From positions 310,001 through 374,000 of the forward strand of contig JAKOGH010000733.1 of assembly GCA_024811115.1 (NCBI GenBank): a stretch of DNA of 64,000 nt. Direction: 5' to 3'. Below the pieces are notes generated by a model. It did not search any database. It saw nothing but the letters and a program-made list of their open reading frames with translations, and was not told the DNA's origin. The translations under genes were made by a program, and so were the position numbers. Shown one piece after another: positions 42,206-51,676 of the stretch; positions within the stretch are counted from its first letter, which is position 1, and each line of letters begins with the position of its first letter. Origin of the DNA: Terana coerulea. Lineage: Eukaryota > Basidiomycota > Agaricomycetes > Polyporales > Phanerochaetaceae.

Positions 42206-42470
42206 ATGCGCTCCCAAGTCATCCTTCTCGCGCTCTTCGCCACCGTCGGCCTCGCCGTCCCCAAGGCTGAGAACGTGCTCGTCGAACGCTTTGAGCCCCC
42301 TCTCATCCCCCGCGGATGCCCTGGTGGTGGACCAGGAAATGCGTGCCCGGAGGGATTCTTCCAGGTTCGTGTTCTCCCCTCCTGCGCCCATTTCAGGCAT
42401 TGTTGACTGACCTCTGTCGAAATATCAGTGCTTTGGCCAGTGCTTCCAGTGCGGCGCTGTTTGTAACTAA
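42206..42470 (+). CDS. Small secreted cysteine-rich peptide
   Basis: Encodes a product of about 66 residues. The start MRSQVILLALFATVGLAVP is a clear signal peptide with likely cleavage after the Ala-Val region. A short acidic pro-like segment (KAENVLVERFEPPLIPRG) is followed by a compact Cys- and Gly-rich end: GCPGGGPGNACPEGFFQ in exon 1 and CFGQCFQCGAVCN in exon 2, six cysteines in all. A 64 bp GT-AG intron (42365-42428) splits the gene exactly before a cysteine codon. A TATA box at 42119 and an AC-rich leader support expression. The coding frame is shorter than most annotation cut-offs after splicing. No known family was recognised, and an effector, signal or defence role is speculation. 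Confidence 0.7.
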
Positions 42471-43179
42471 ATGTCCCGGCAAGCGTCCGGAGAGTTCAAT
42501 GTGTAAACAAGGTGAGGCTAGGCTCTCTATGTCCTCCTCTGTGCCCCTTTGTTAATATCCTTTTAGAGTCGAACTGAAATTCCTGTCTTGCGCCCCGGCT
42601 CGTACGATGTATAAATAAGTGTTGCAGCTTCGATGGAGTAGAGAGGAGAGTTCTCTGCCAATGTCTCGCCCGCTACAATTATGTACCCATAACTGTACTG
42701 TGTGGTACGCTCACAATGGTATCGGAGTGTCTGTGACTCGCGTTGCTTGAACGGAGGGCTATGTCCATACGGCTGAGCACTACGGCGTACTGGTTACTGC
42801 GAGGGTCTACGGGAAGTAATGCCAATTCCCTCTCGAGCCGTCTGCCGTCGTCGCGGCGCAGCACGTTTTTGACAACTCGCAACGATACGCTGCCGGGGCC
42901 TTCCCGCTGCACAGTGTAGGCGATGAGCTACATCCTGCTCTCTTTGCAGCGACCTAGCATTCGCGAGGTCGCGCTCCGTCAGGAAAGGGGATTCTCATTC
43001 ACAGACAAGGTTGTGTGTAGGTAGGTGTACATAGACCAAGGTGGTTTAGATGGTGCATTGCAAGCAGTACGCAGCATCTCACCCGGATTCGAACAATCAC
43101 TGTCACAGCCTGATATTCTGGGCCTCTAAGTATAACTATGCAGAAGAGCGGCAATTGATTCTTCTCATAGAGTACTATT
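42471..43179. other. Intergenic region, no gene seen
   Basis: Holds the 3' ends of the small peptide gene and of C2H2 gene 3. A TATAAATAAG near 42611 may be part of a polyadenylation region. Nothing else supported. Confidence 0.35.
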
Positions 43180-45208
43180 CTAAAGTGTCAACGGCTCCGC
43201 GTGCTTACTCAAGTGTCGCACTGCAGCGTCTCTGCGCATAACGACGCTGCTGCATACTTCACACCGGTAGCTGTAGTGCACCCAATGCACCGTATGGAGG
43301 TGGCGAGTAAGAGTCCTCCACTGATCAGCAGTGCCGTCCTTGGAGGGCTTTGACGATGAAAATGTGTCGCCACAATCGGGATACGGACAACGTAGCTCGA
43401 CCCTTTCTTGGGCATCCTTGGCGACGAGATTCGGATGGTGGCGCCTGAAGTGCGTAAACATCCCGTACTCAGAGAGCTGGTCTGGTGCCCAGAGTAGCTT
43501 CTGACCGCAACCGGCGCCATCGCATACCACCTCCTGCTTGTGTTTTACCATCTCCAGTAGCCCGTGACCAGGTACGTCGATAGCCGCGTCTTCGTTCACC
43601 GGGTCGAACTCGGCCTCTCCCTCCGCTGTGTCGGCCACTGGCTTGAATCCGCCGAATTTGTCTGTATCCAGCATAGACTGCAAACCGAGCCCACTTGGAC
43701 CCGCAGATGGAGGAAGGTATGTTTGTTGGAACTTGAACGACCTCCGAGTCGGGACGGGCGAGAGGTTGAAGGACCGCGACGGAGACAAGGGGATACCAGA
43801 TGTGCTGGGAGCCTCGCGAGAAGGTGCAGTGCCAGAGGTAGCGTCAGTGGCTGTTAATTTTCCTTTGTCAACAGCGGACCTGGACGTGGCCGCAGACTGG
43901 CTGTGGTCGACGGAGAAGTCAAACCTGCAATGCTTAAGCTCTGAACTGCCGAACTTGACGCAGGGTTTTTGGCGGGAAAACGGAGTAGATTGTCTTCCCC
44001 GGAAGTGCATGCGAAGTAGTTAGGAGCGGGCGCCGGGGAGATATCGCCGCCTGCGGACGCCCCCGAGTATTGAGAGCGCTGTGCTGAGCTGCCGGAAGCG
44101 TGGGCATTCGTAGACGGCGCGAAGGGGAGGTTCAGAGATCCGAAGGAGCGGTCTGCGATGTCCCGGCGGTAGTCAGGAATGGTCTTGAAGACCTCCCACG
44201 TGTCAGCCACTGCCGTACCGTCATGTTCAATCGACAGCCCTGGTGGAAGCTTCTCCTCTGCGGACGCCCTAATATGGCTGTGGTGGGAAGAGAGTTGCTC
44301 AAACACCGAAATAGGGGTTTCGATAGGAGCGGAGTGCGTGGCGATAGGCTCCTCGACAAACTGCTGCTCTGGTGAGACCAACGTGCTTGTGTCGAGGATG
44401 TCATCCAGGTCGAGCGCGGCGGGTTCCGGAGTCTTCTTGCGTCTCATCACCGTTCGGGACAAATCCTCCATGATTTTCGAGGTCCTCGTATCCTTCCGCG
44501 CCATCGAAGTCGTCCTGCGTCGGTATCGGCCGAGGACCGCGGCCTTCGTAGTCCCAACGCAGCGTCCAAGCACCGTCGGCGAAGTTCATACCCCAAGGAG
44601 CAGGTGCCAGCTCGTATACGCGGCCGTCATTGCTGGGCCACGTCTGCCAACCTCCAAGCCCGCTGGGGAATAGCGGATATTCGTAAATATCATCTGATAC
44701 TGGTAGGTAAAGATTGATAAGGCGTGATCATAGGGCGAGTGTATATACCTTCATCATCCGAATCGGCTTGGGCAAGCTCTTCGTAAACTGTTGCACAATG
44801 TGGGACAGGGGCGGGGTCGGGGAGCAGGGGCGGGGGCAGGAGGTGGGTGTTCAAATTCATCTTCATCCATAGAGCAATCCTGATCATCATCAGACTCAGA
44901 GGTGCTCGACGCGGATGAGGGGGAGTAAGATCGCGTTGGAGACGTGTATGAGGTGGTGATGGATTCGGACGGCGCCGCCTGCGGGGCCTGAGTCATAAGG
45001 TTAGTCGTCCAATACGCTAAGCGGGGGAATGTAATCCTTACCATAAGACGAGAGGATCTCCTTAGTACGGGCGAGGGTTGACCAGCAGTATAGCGTCCAC
45101 GTCCGCGTCCGCCCCCGCGGCCAGCAGGTCTTCCACGTCCGCGAGGATTAGACTTCAAAAAGTCATGAGAACAGGCCGGTTGACACAAAATGAAAGCACG
45201 CGTACCAT
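43180..45208 (-). CDS. C2H2 zinc-finger protein 3
   Basis: Like the gene at 37.3-38.5 kb it begins with an exon coding only Met (45206-45208), followed by an intron. Next comes SNPRGRGRPAGRGGGRGRGR, an RGG-like basic start, then a Ser/Thr/Asp-rich segment with SESDDDQDCSMDEDEFEH. Further exons are Pro/Ser-rich (DLDDILDTSTLVSPEQQFVE, PNYFACTSGEDNLLRF). A 74 bp intron near 43860-43935 joins to ATDATSGTAPSREAPSTSG. The last exon has finger 1 (CDGAGCGQKLLW..H..H), finger 2 (CPYPDCGDTFSSSK..H..H) and finger 3 (CEVCSSVVMRRDAAVRHLSKH), ending AEPLTL. Fingers match the layout of its two neighbours. Probable nuclear regulator, target unknown. Confidence 0.75.
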
Positions 45209-46304
45209 GACGAACACGGAGGACAAGTTGACGAGGGCGATTATCGGTAAGTATGCTAGATATAGATATATCTAGTGGGAGTTCAAATCATATGGCCCTG
45301 CAAACAAGCCCATATAACTATGGCTGATATACGGGGGCCATTTCGTGGCCAGAAGAGGCCTTGTGGTGACATGACGTGGCCGGGTGTCGCATCTGGCGGC
45401 GGAGGTGGCCCTATGTCATTTGATTAGCCACGGCATAGTAGCCAAAAGAACAAAGGACAGCAATAGCGTGGAAGGTGGCCCGTACCTTGATTTGCGGACA
45501 ATGCCCTGAGTCATGGACACTTTCACGACATGGCCAGCGTAAGGCCTGCTACTGATCCTACCAGACTTTCCTTGGAGTGGACATGCGTGCTATCTTGCAA
45601 TGTCAGCCCAAAGAATAGCATTTATCCTGAAAGAATGGGTTCTTGTCTCGATAAGGTGTTGAGACGTATTCGAGCATCTCGCATTTCAAGTTAGCCTAAG
45701 ACACCAAAGTTCGAACAGCCGCTCGCACCTTGAGCATGCAGAGGTACCCCGGCCCACGATTTCTAAATGTCCATGTTCCTATTTGCTTCATATCCCAGGC
45801 TATCGCAGCATCTTCTCGCGGCCGGTCGCGCTCTGAGTCAAAAGCGGTCGGCGTACTTTTTGACTTGCAGTTTGTTGCGAAAGCCAAGCCAAGGGAAAGA
45901 GAGCTTCCTCGATAACCGCAGCAAATAATGAGCTCATAAAAAGCACAGAATAATGGAAATCAAGTGAAATCACAGTCGTTCGAGGTTGGTGTAGAGCTTG
46001 TGGGAGAGCGTAAGACGAGTCACGACGAATCGGGAGCAACCGCTGGCGTCTCGTTCCTTGTGGCGTTTCATTACGTAACTTGCCACGCGAGGCGGGGTGC
46101 GCTGAGTTTAGGGCAAGCCCTCACTGCGGGCATGGCCGTTCTACAGGGCGAAGAGGCACTAGGTAGGGCAACTGGCCGCAAATATATCCACCTTTAAGAA
46201 TAAATATGATGCATCAGGCTTCTAGCAATATTCTAGCAATAACCTGCTATCAGTCATCGGTACTAGCCTAACTAGCCCCATATACAGGAGCTACGAAGGT
46301 AAGC
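45209..46304. other. Intergenic region, no gene seen
   Basis: About 1.1 kb between two same-strand C2H2 genes. No motif-bearing ORF and no clear repeat were seen. GTGGCC-type words recur near 45340-45490 without an obvious unit. Confidence 0.35.
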
Positions 46305-48524
46305 TCAGTTGCGACTATAAGACCGCCTCTTCGAAGGGCCAGGCTCGCTCTCGTCGTCGTCGCGGTCTGCCCTCTTACGCTTGTTGAACCCATCGCCGTT
46401 CTCCTTGTTCGCCTTCTGAGCCGTCTTCTCCATCTGCACCTTGTGCTTGTCCTTCAGATGTCTCGTCAAGGTATCCGCGCGCGCAAGCCTCTTGTCGCAG
46501 AGATGACACCGATAAGGCCCCTGCCCGTCTTTGCGTGCGATGTGTTCCGACGCAAAATGCCGACGGACGTGCGACCGAGACATCTCCTTTCCACACTCCT
46601 TCCACTCGCCGGTCTCCTCATTATGCACCCGAGCCGGGCATTTCCTCTTGCACTTGCCGTCTTTCCGCTCCTCTGTAGTCTTGTACCACCAGCTCCCATG
46701 GTGTTCGGCGAAATGGGGATCAAGCCCTGTTTCGAAGCCCGCGGAGAGCTTCACGTTGCATCCGCCGATGGGGCAGTCGACCAATTCTACGTCGTCGTCA
46801 TGGTCGGCAACAGGGTCGGTGGGAGGGTGGATAGGGGTATTGGGAGAGTGTACGGGGGTATTGGGAGAGTGTACGGGGGTGGTTGGTATTGTGGGAGGGA
46901 GCGAATGGGTATCGGAGAGGATAGGAGGAAACTCAGGGGTATTGCAAGCGGTTTGAAGTGTGACGGGTGCGCCACGAGAGGGCCCGCTGGCAGGCAAGGA
47001 AGAGGGGCCGGCAACAGGGCTTGTGCGCGATGACATAGCGGTCCTGTAACAAGCGGAAGGTCAGCGAGAAATCTTCGTTGTAGACGCAGTCAGACGTACC
47101 GAGGACGGTACCGCCGCTGTGCTCTGAGGCTAATCGGAACGCTAGGCGTGCTAACCGGGAACGTAAAGCCCTCCATGCCTTCACGAGTTGAGTGGTATGG
47201 GAGTGTATCTTGGCTGCGAGCTTCTAAAGGGGCCAACGGGAGAGCCGGACGCATTTGCATGTGTTCAGGAGAGTAGTATGGGATGGACGTGCTCAACCTG
47301 GGATGCATGTCGGCACTGTGCGGATAGTGAGAAAAAGCGGGTGCCATGGCGGGTTGTAGAGGCGGCATCGCGCTGCTTCCATAGTTGAAAAGGGGCAAGT
47401 CCATGGGATTATACAACGCGTAGGGATGGTTGCGATCCATGGGACGGGCCACCTCATTGAGACAGTCGTTCCAATGGACAGCTTGGCGCGGAGGTGGTAC
47501 GTGGAACCCAAAGGCACTCGACGATTGCCTACTGAGTGGTTCGGGGAATGGGGTATCAGCGGCAGTCGGGTGGAGGGTAGCTCCGAAATAATAAGCACTT
47601 GGGCTTCCAGTGTTCGACAAAAGCCGCCGTTCTCCTGGTCCAGATCGCCAGCAACTTCATTGAGGGGAAGCGCCTGGAAGCCATCCATATTATTTGCAGC
47701 GAGGGTGCGGGGCTCGGGCTCGTATCTGGGTCCGGAGTGGGTGTTGGCGATGTCTTGGGCCCGCCATTCAGAATCGGAAGGCAGCCCAAAGCCTTCTCCT
47801 GACTCGAGGAGAGACGGGACCGGGTATAGTCGCAGGAAGTCCTCAAGGTCGTCGAGGTCGTGAATGGAGGGGGTGAAAGTGGGTTGTGTGTTATTGGCCA
47901 CGCTGACAGAGTGACTTGCTCCTGTATCAAACGAGGGCTGTGGTACGTAGTCGGAGTGGCCTGTAGCAAACGAGTGAGTTAACCCAATACCTTGGCCACG
48001 AAGACAAGACATACCGGACGGGGGCAACGTTGCAGAAACCTCCTCATGGCGACTCTCTGGCCTCATAGAACGAGCATCTCGCTGTGGAAGATGCCGCATA
48101 GGACGGCGAGGAGAAGCCAAGTCTGGCCACCTTGTCATGTCGGACTCAAAGGCGACTTCCTCCCTACTTGTGCTAGAGCGACGGCTAGTTGTCACTGTTT
48201 CAAGAGTGTGCTGGTCGTCGGTGAGGACCGGGGAGGAGAAACGGAAGGGGAGGGGTTGGGAGGGCGGCGGAGACGGCGGATGCGGATTCTTCGACGGTTG
48301 CCGGCGTGTTCGACGGGTCTTGAGAACCGGTGGCCGGCACTGAGTTGCGTTGAGTGATGAGTGAGCAGAACACCAGGAAGGCTTCCTTGAATCTCTGGGG
48401 ACCCCATTCTGCCAGACTAGAGATGTAGAGTGTCAATGCTGCTCGGTGTATGCATGGTCGGAATCGTAGGGTGCACTCACCCGTCGACGGTGGCCTCGGA
48501 GTTGGATTGTCCTTGGTTTGACAT
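46305..48524 (-). CDS. C2H2 zinc-finger protein 4
   Basis: Start at 48524: MSNQGQSNSEATVDG, then after an intron LAEWGPQRFKEAFLVFCSLI and SVPATGSQDPSNTPATVEES. Further on come TTSRRSSTSREEVAFESD, an acidic DLDDLEDFLRLYPVPSLLES and a long Pro/Tyr/Met-rich region (HPYALYNPMDLPLFNYGSSA). The last exon has Pro/Thr repeats, finger 1 (CPIGGCNVKL..H..H), a cysteine-rich segment, CGKEMSRSHVRRHFASEH, and the classical finger CHLCDKRLARADTLTRHLKD-KH, ending with basic KRKRADRDDDESEPGPSKRR. The last finger and the basic tail point to a nuclear DNA-binding protein. Frame changes near 48245 and 47600 need either weak introns or single-base indels, so the middle model is uncertain. Same family layout as the genes at 37.3 and 43.2 kb. 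Confidence 0.7.
46837..46878. repeat. Two perfect tandem copies of a 21 bp unit
   Basis: The unit starting GTATTGGGAGAGTG occurs at 46837-46857 and 46858-46878 without mismatch. It lies in frame in C2H2 gene 4 and codes on the minus strand for the repeated seven residues HSPNTPV; a diverged third copy (HPPTDPV) follows. Confidence 0.8.
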
Positions 48525-48899
48525 CTCGCAAGTATGTGAAATGTGGTGGATGCGTTAGTAGTTGAGTGTGGTCGGGATAATCAACAAGGGTTGCGTGGAG
48601 AGGAGGATCGGGGTGCAGTTGATAGTGGGTGTTCGGGGCTTGACAGGAAGGGTCACTCGGAGACGCGACTTGGGGGAATGGCCCGTCGCGTGCACAAACA
48701 ACGCGTACACACAAGTTGCCAAACAGAGGCCACCTGACGTAATACGCGATAATGCGAGCGTGTCGCAGACAGACCAGCATATTCATGCACTGCTGGCAGC
48801 CCTCGAAGATGTTGGCGAGCTGTCTAACGAACATGAATATCAGTACTGGAGTTGTCGCATAAGAATATTCGGATAAAGAAGCGATTCATGTCCGCCAGC

Positions 48900-50220
48900 G
48901 CTAGAGGTAAGCCGACGCTCTACCGCCAATGTCGATCGAGCTCGCGCAGTATGTTGCATACAGCTGGCAACCGCGGCGGGGAACGGTGAGAGTCAAGGCA
49001 GCATATACCGCGCATGAACAGAAGAATATGCAGGATATGCAACGCGACATGAATATGCCCCCGCACAAGTCCACTTGACCGTTCGCCTTGCAAGAAAGTA
49101 ATGAAGAGCGCCCAGGGTCCCGGACACTGCACATATAACAGTCCCATGACACTTTATCCATAACCATAAATCGTCGCATAGCGTATAGGAGACCAAGAAG
49201 AGCCACTTGGTCGCCCGGAAAGCGCAAATGTCGTTCGAGCAATGCCCAGCAAAAACTGATTCTAAGCGCACGAAGCACGGATACTTACCTTCTTCAAAGA
49301 GAGGCGTTGTATTCATCGTAAAGTGCGTGCTTATATGCTTCTTTTTGATTCCATGGCTGACTATGACGTCCCTAAAGAAGAACATGAGTACACATCAAAT
49401 ATATACAGTATATTGACTGCACTGACCACTGGTTGCAATACGCCACCATACACGAAGGGGCTGGGCCCATTGGGCTGAACGGGTCAGCTCCGAGGACTGC
49501 CAGTCCGTCTACATGATTCATTTTGACGTCATGGCGGTCGACACGTCTGTTCTCCTTGTCCTTCCGTCCCTCTGTATCATCGGGATGGCATTCTTGGAAA
49601 TCCCAGCCCTGACAGTATGTTAATGAGCAGATATGATGGACTTATGGAATAAACGTACTGCATTCTCTACCGAGCGAGCGTGATAGTCACGCGGGTTCCC
49701 CAGGTTTCGCGTGTAGTAGTCAAGCAGGACCGCTTTGAGCCCGGCATCTTCATCACAACTATTGAACGCATTTTATGAGCAAAGCGGACGAATCTGTTAC
49801 TAGAGTTATAAGCTTACCGAGCGAACGAGTCCGTCCGAGGTTTGGTGAAATCAATGTCATGACGGTAGGAGCGAACCTTGAAGCGAAGCGTCCAAGCGAT
49901 GTAGCGCCCGCCGCTGGGTTTATCGCGGACTTGCGGTTGCTTTCTTGCCACATCCCCCGACATGGGGATGCCGGTCTAAAATTCTCTTGCACAATCTTTG
50001 GGCTGTCTTGACGTGTTCGTGAACCCTCGAGGAGGAGGAGGAATGCGGGTGTTTCTGTGATTGGCTTGCTGCCGTTACGCCAGCATGCATACGAGGCGGA
50101 CGACATAGACGTCGACTTGCAGGGGGTAACGACAGGGCCTTCCATGGTGGGGCACTCACTATCTTCTCTAGGTGTCTTATGTATCTCGGCACAGCGTGTC
50201 TTGCTGAAGTCGCTCGTCAT
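48900..50220 (-). CDS. Unrecognised multi-exon gene (ends uncertain)
   Basis: I do not recognise this protein, but coding evidence is good. Three short GT-AG introns (49759-49817, 49609-49658, 49372-49426; 50-59 bp) join frames into one continuous product: SGGRYIAWTLRFKVRSYRHD, DFTKPRTDSFARCDEDAGLK, AVLLDYYTRNLGNPRDYHAR, SVENAGWDFQECHPDDTEGR, RHDVKMNHVDGLAVLGADPF, CMVAYCNQWDVIVSHGIKKK and HISTHFTMNTTPLFEE, then a perfect GTAAGT donor near 49290. The start may be MTSDFSKTRCAEIHKT at 50220 or the Met near 49963. The 3' exons toward 48920 are unclear; two frames there look possible. No signal peptide, membrane helix or catalytic motif was recognised in the reliable part. Confidence 0.45.
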
Positions 50221-51676
50221 GCAGCGCAAAGCGCGAACATTTGATAAAGTGAGTGGCTGGTACGAGTCAATGCCCACAAAGGCTCAGCTGCTTACTTTGT
50301 GAATGATACGCAGACAAAACACTGCATGATAATGAGGTGAATCCCTGAAGGTCAAAGGAACGTTGGTACAGCCAACCTCAGATTGAGCCAAAGCTCCGGT
50401 GTGCGTAGCCTAGCATACAGTATATCGATTGCAAGGCCGCCATACGAGTCCGGCTCTGTCCTACTACGCCTTGCCCGGCTCTGTCCTAGCAAAGTCGCGC
50501 AATTCTGGACGAGTCAATAGTCAGGTCCGCCGCACAGACCAGGAAGAAATCACAAGAAGGTATGTGTTCTCGCCGGCATCCTTCGCGTTGAACATGCCCC
50601 ACAGGCCACCACAAGTCGCTGAAGATCGCTGATGAAAACCCTCCTTTACGCTTGGAAGGCGTTATTTCCTCCCGGTTGCAACGTGTCCCCGCGCAACCCC
50701 CGACCGCCACTCACACCCGACTCTTTCGCACCCGCCTCAAACCCTCGGCGCACCGCGCACCCGCACCGAGACTCGGGCGAGTTATCTCGTCGCCACGCAC
50801 ACGCAGGGGCCCAGAGCGTCGCCACTCGACGGGACCATTTCGGCCTCGCCGATTGGCCAGGCAGTCGTCCGGCAGCGCAGGCGGCGGCGTCGCACATCCC
50901 GCTCCACCTCCACACGGCTTTCGGATTCCGAGATCTTTTGCCCCTTTCCGTCCTTCGTATTTTTGTTTTATTTTTGCAGAGAATTTACGGACTCTAGACC
51001 GTATCGCTGTGCGCCGTGACCGCGTGCTTTCCCCAGAGAAATCGACTGCCCCACTGCGTTTTGAAGGTCAGCCAGACAAACGGCAGCACGGAGCTACGAG
51101 TAGACAATCACGCGGCGTCGCCGACATTTCGAGTAGGGCATGCATATTCTATTGGACTCCAACCACTACTCGTATGACATGAAGCAGAGCTCAAGAAAGG
51201 ATACAGCGTTCGTGAACGACATAAGAGACAAGGAATTGGGGAACACTCAGTTGTGCCAATGTGTGTATGAGATTGCGAAGCGATGTTGCAAGGAGACATG
51301 TTGTAATAATGCAAGGGGGATATCGGCAGAGACGGCTATATGCGTGCAAGAGTCCTTCGAGGGGTAGGGTTAAAGTCATCGTACAATAACTAATGAGCAC
51401 AGTCTATGAGAGCTAGTAAGGAGCGTGGGGGTCGGGTATATACAGGACATGCCGCAACCAGGTGGCGACGAGGGGTAGTAGGAGGCGGTAGCACAAACAA
51501 CGACTAGGGTAGGGAGTATACGGAGACAACAGGGATAGTCCGTGAGTGTCTCTATTGAACACCACGTCTAAGCAATAAGGAGGGAGACGAGTCCGAACGT
51601 ATGTGCATAGGGTTTTGAACTTCCGTCGTGAGGTCGTCAGACAGTCAAGGAACCAAGGTCGGAGTGCAACGGACAC
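50221..51676. other. Intergenic region, no gene supported
   Basis: Plus-strand frames at 50632-51182 are long but Arg/Pro/Ser-rich and overlap on several strands, as expected for chance frames in GC-rich DNA. The last 300 bp before 51677 presumably form the 3' UTR of the GH16 gene. Confidence 0.35.

Noticed and set aside
48240..48260. Frame change in C2H2 gene 4 as proof of a pseudogene
   Set aside because: An intron with a weak GTCTCC donor and a strong pyrimidine-rich acceptor near 48215 would join the frames in phase, so decay is not required.
50652..51182. Plus-strand open frame of 176 codons
   Set aside because: Biased to Arg/Pro/Ser, no motif or splice support; opposite and overlapping frames are similarly open, as expected in GC-rich DNA.
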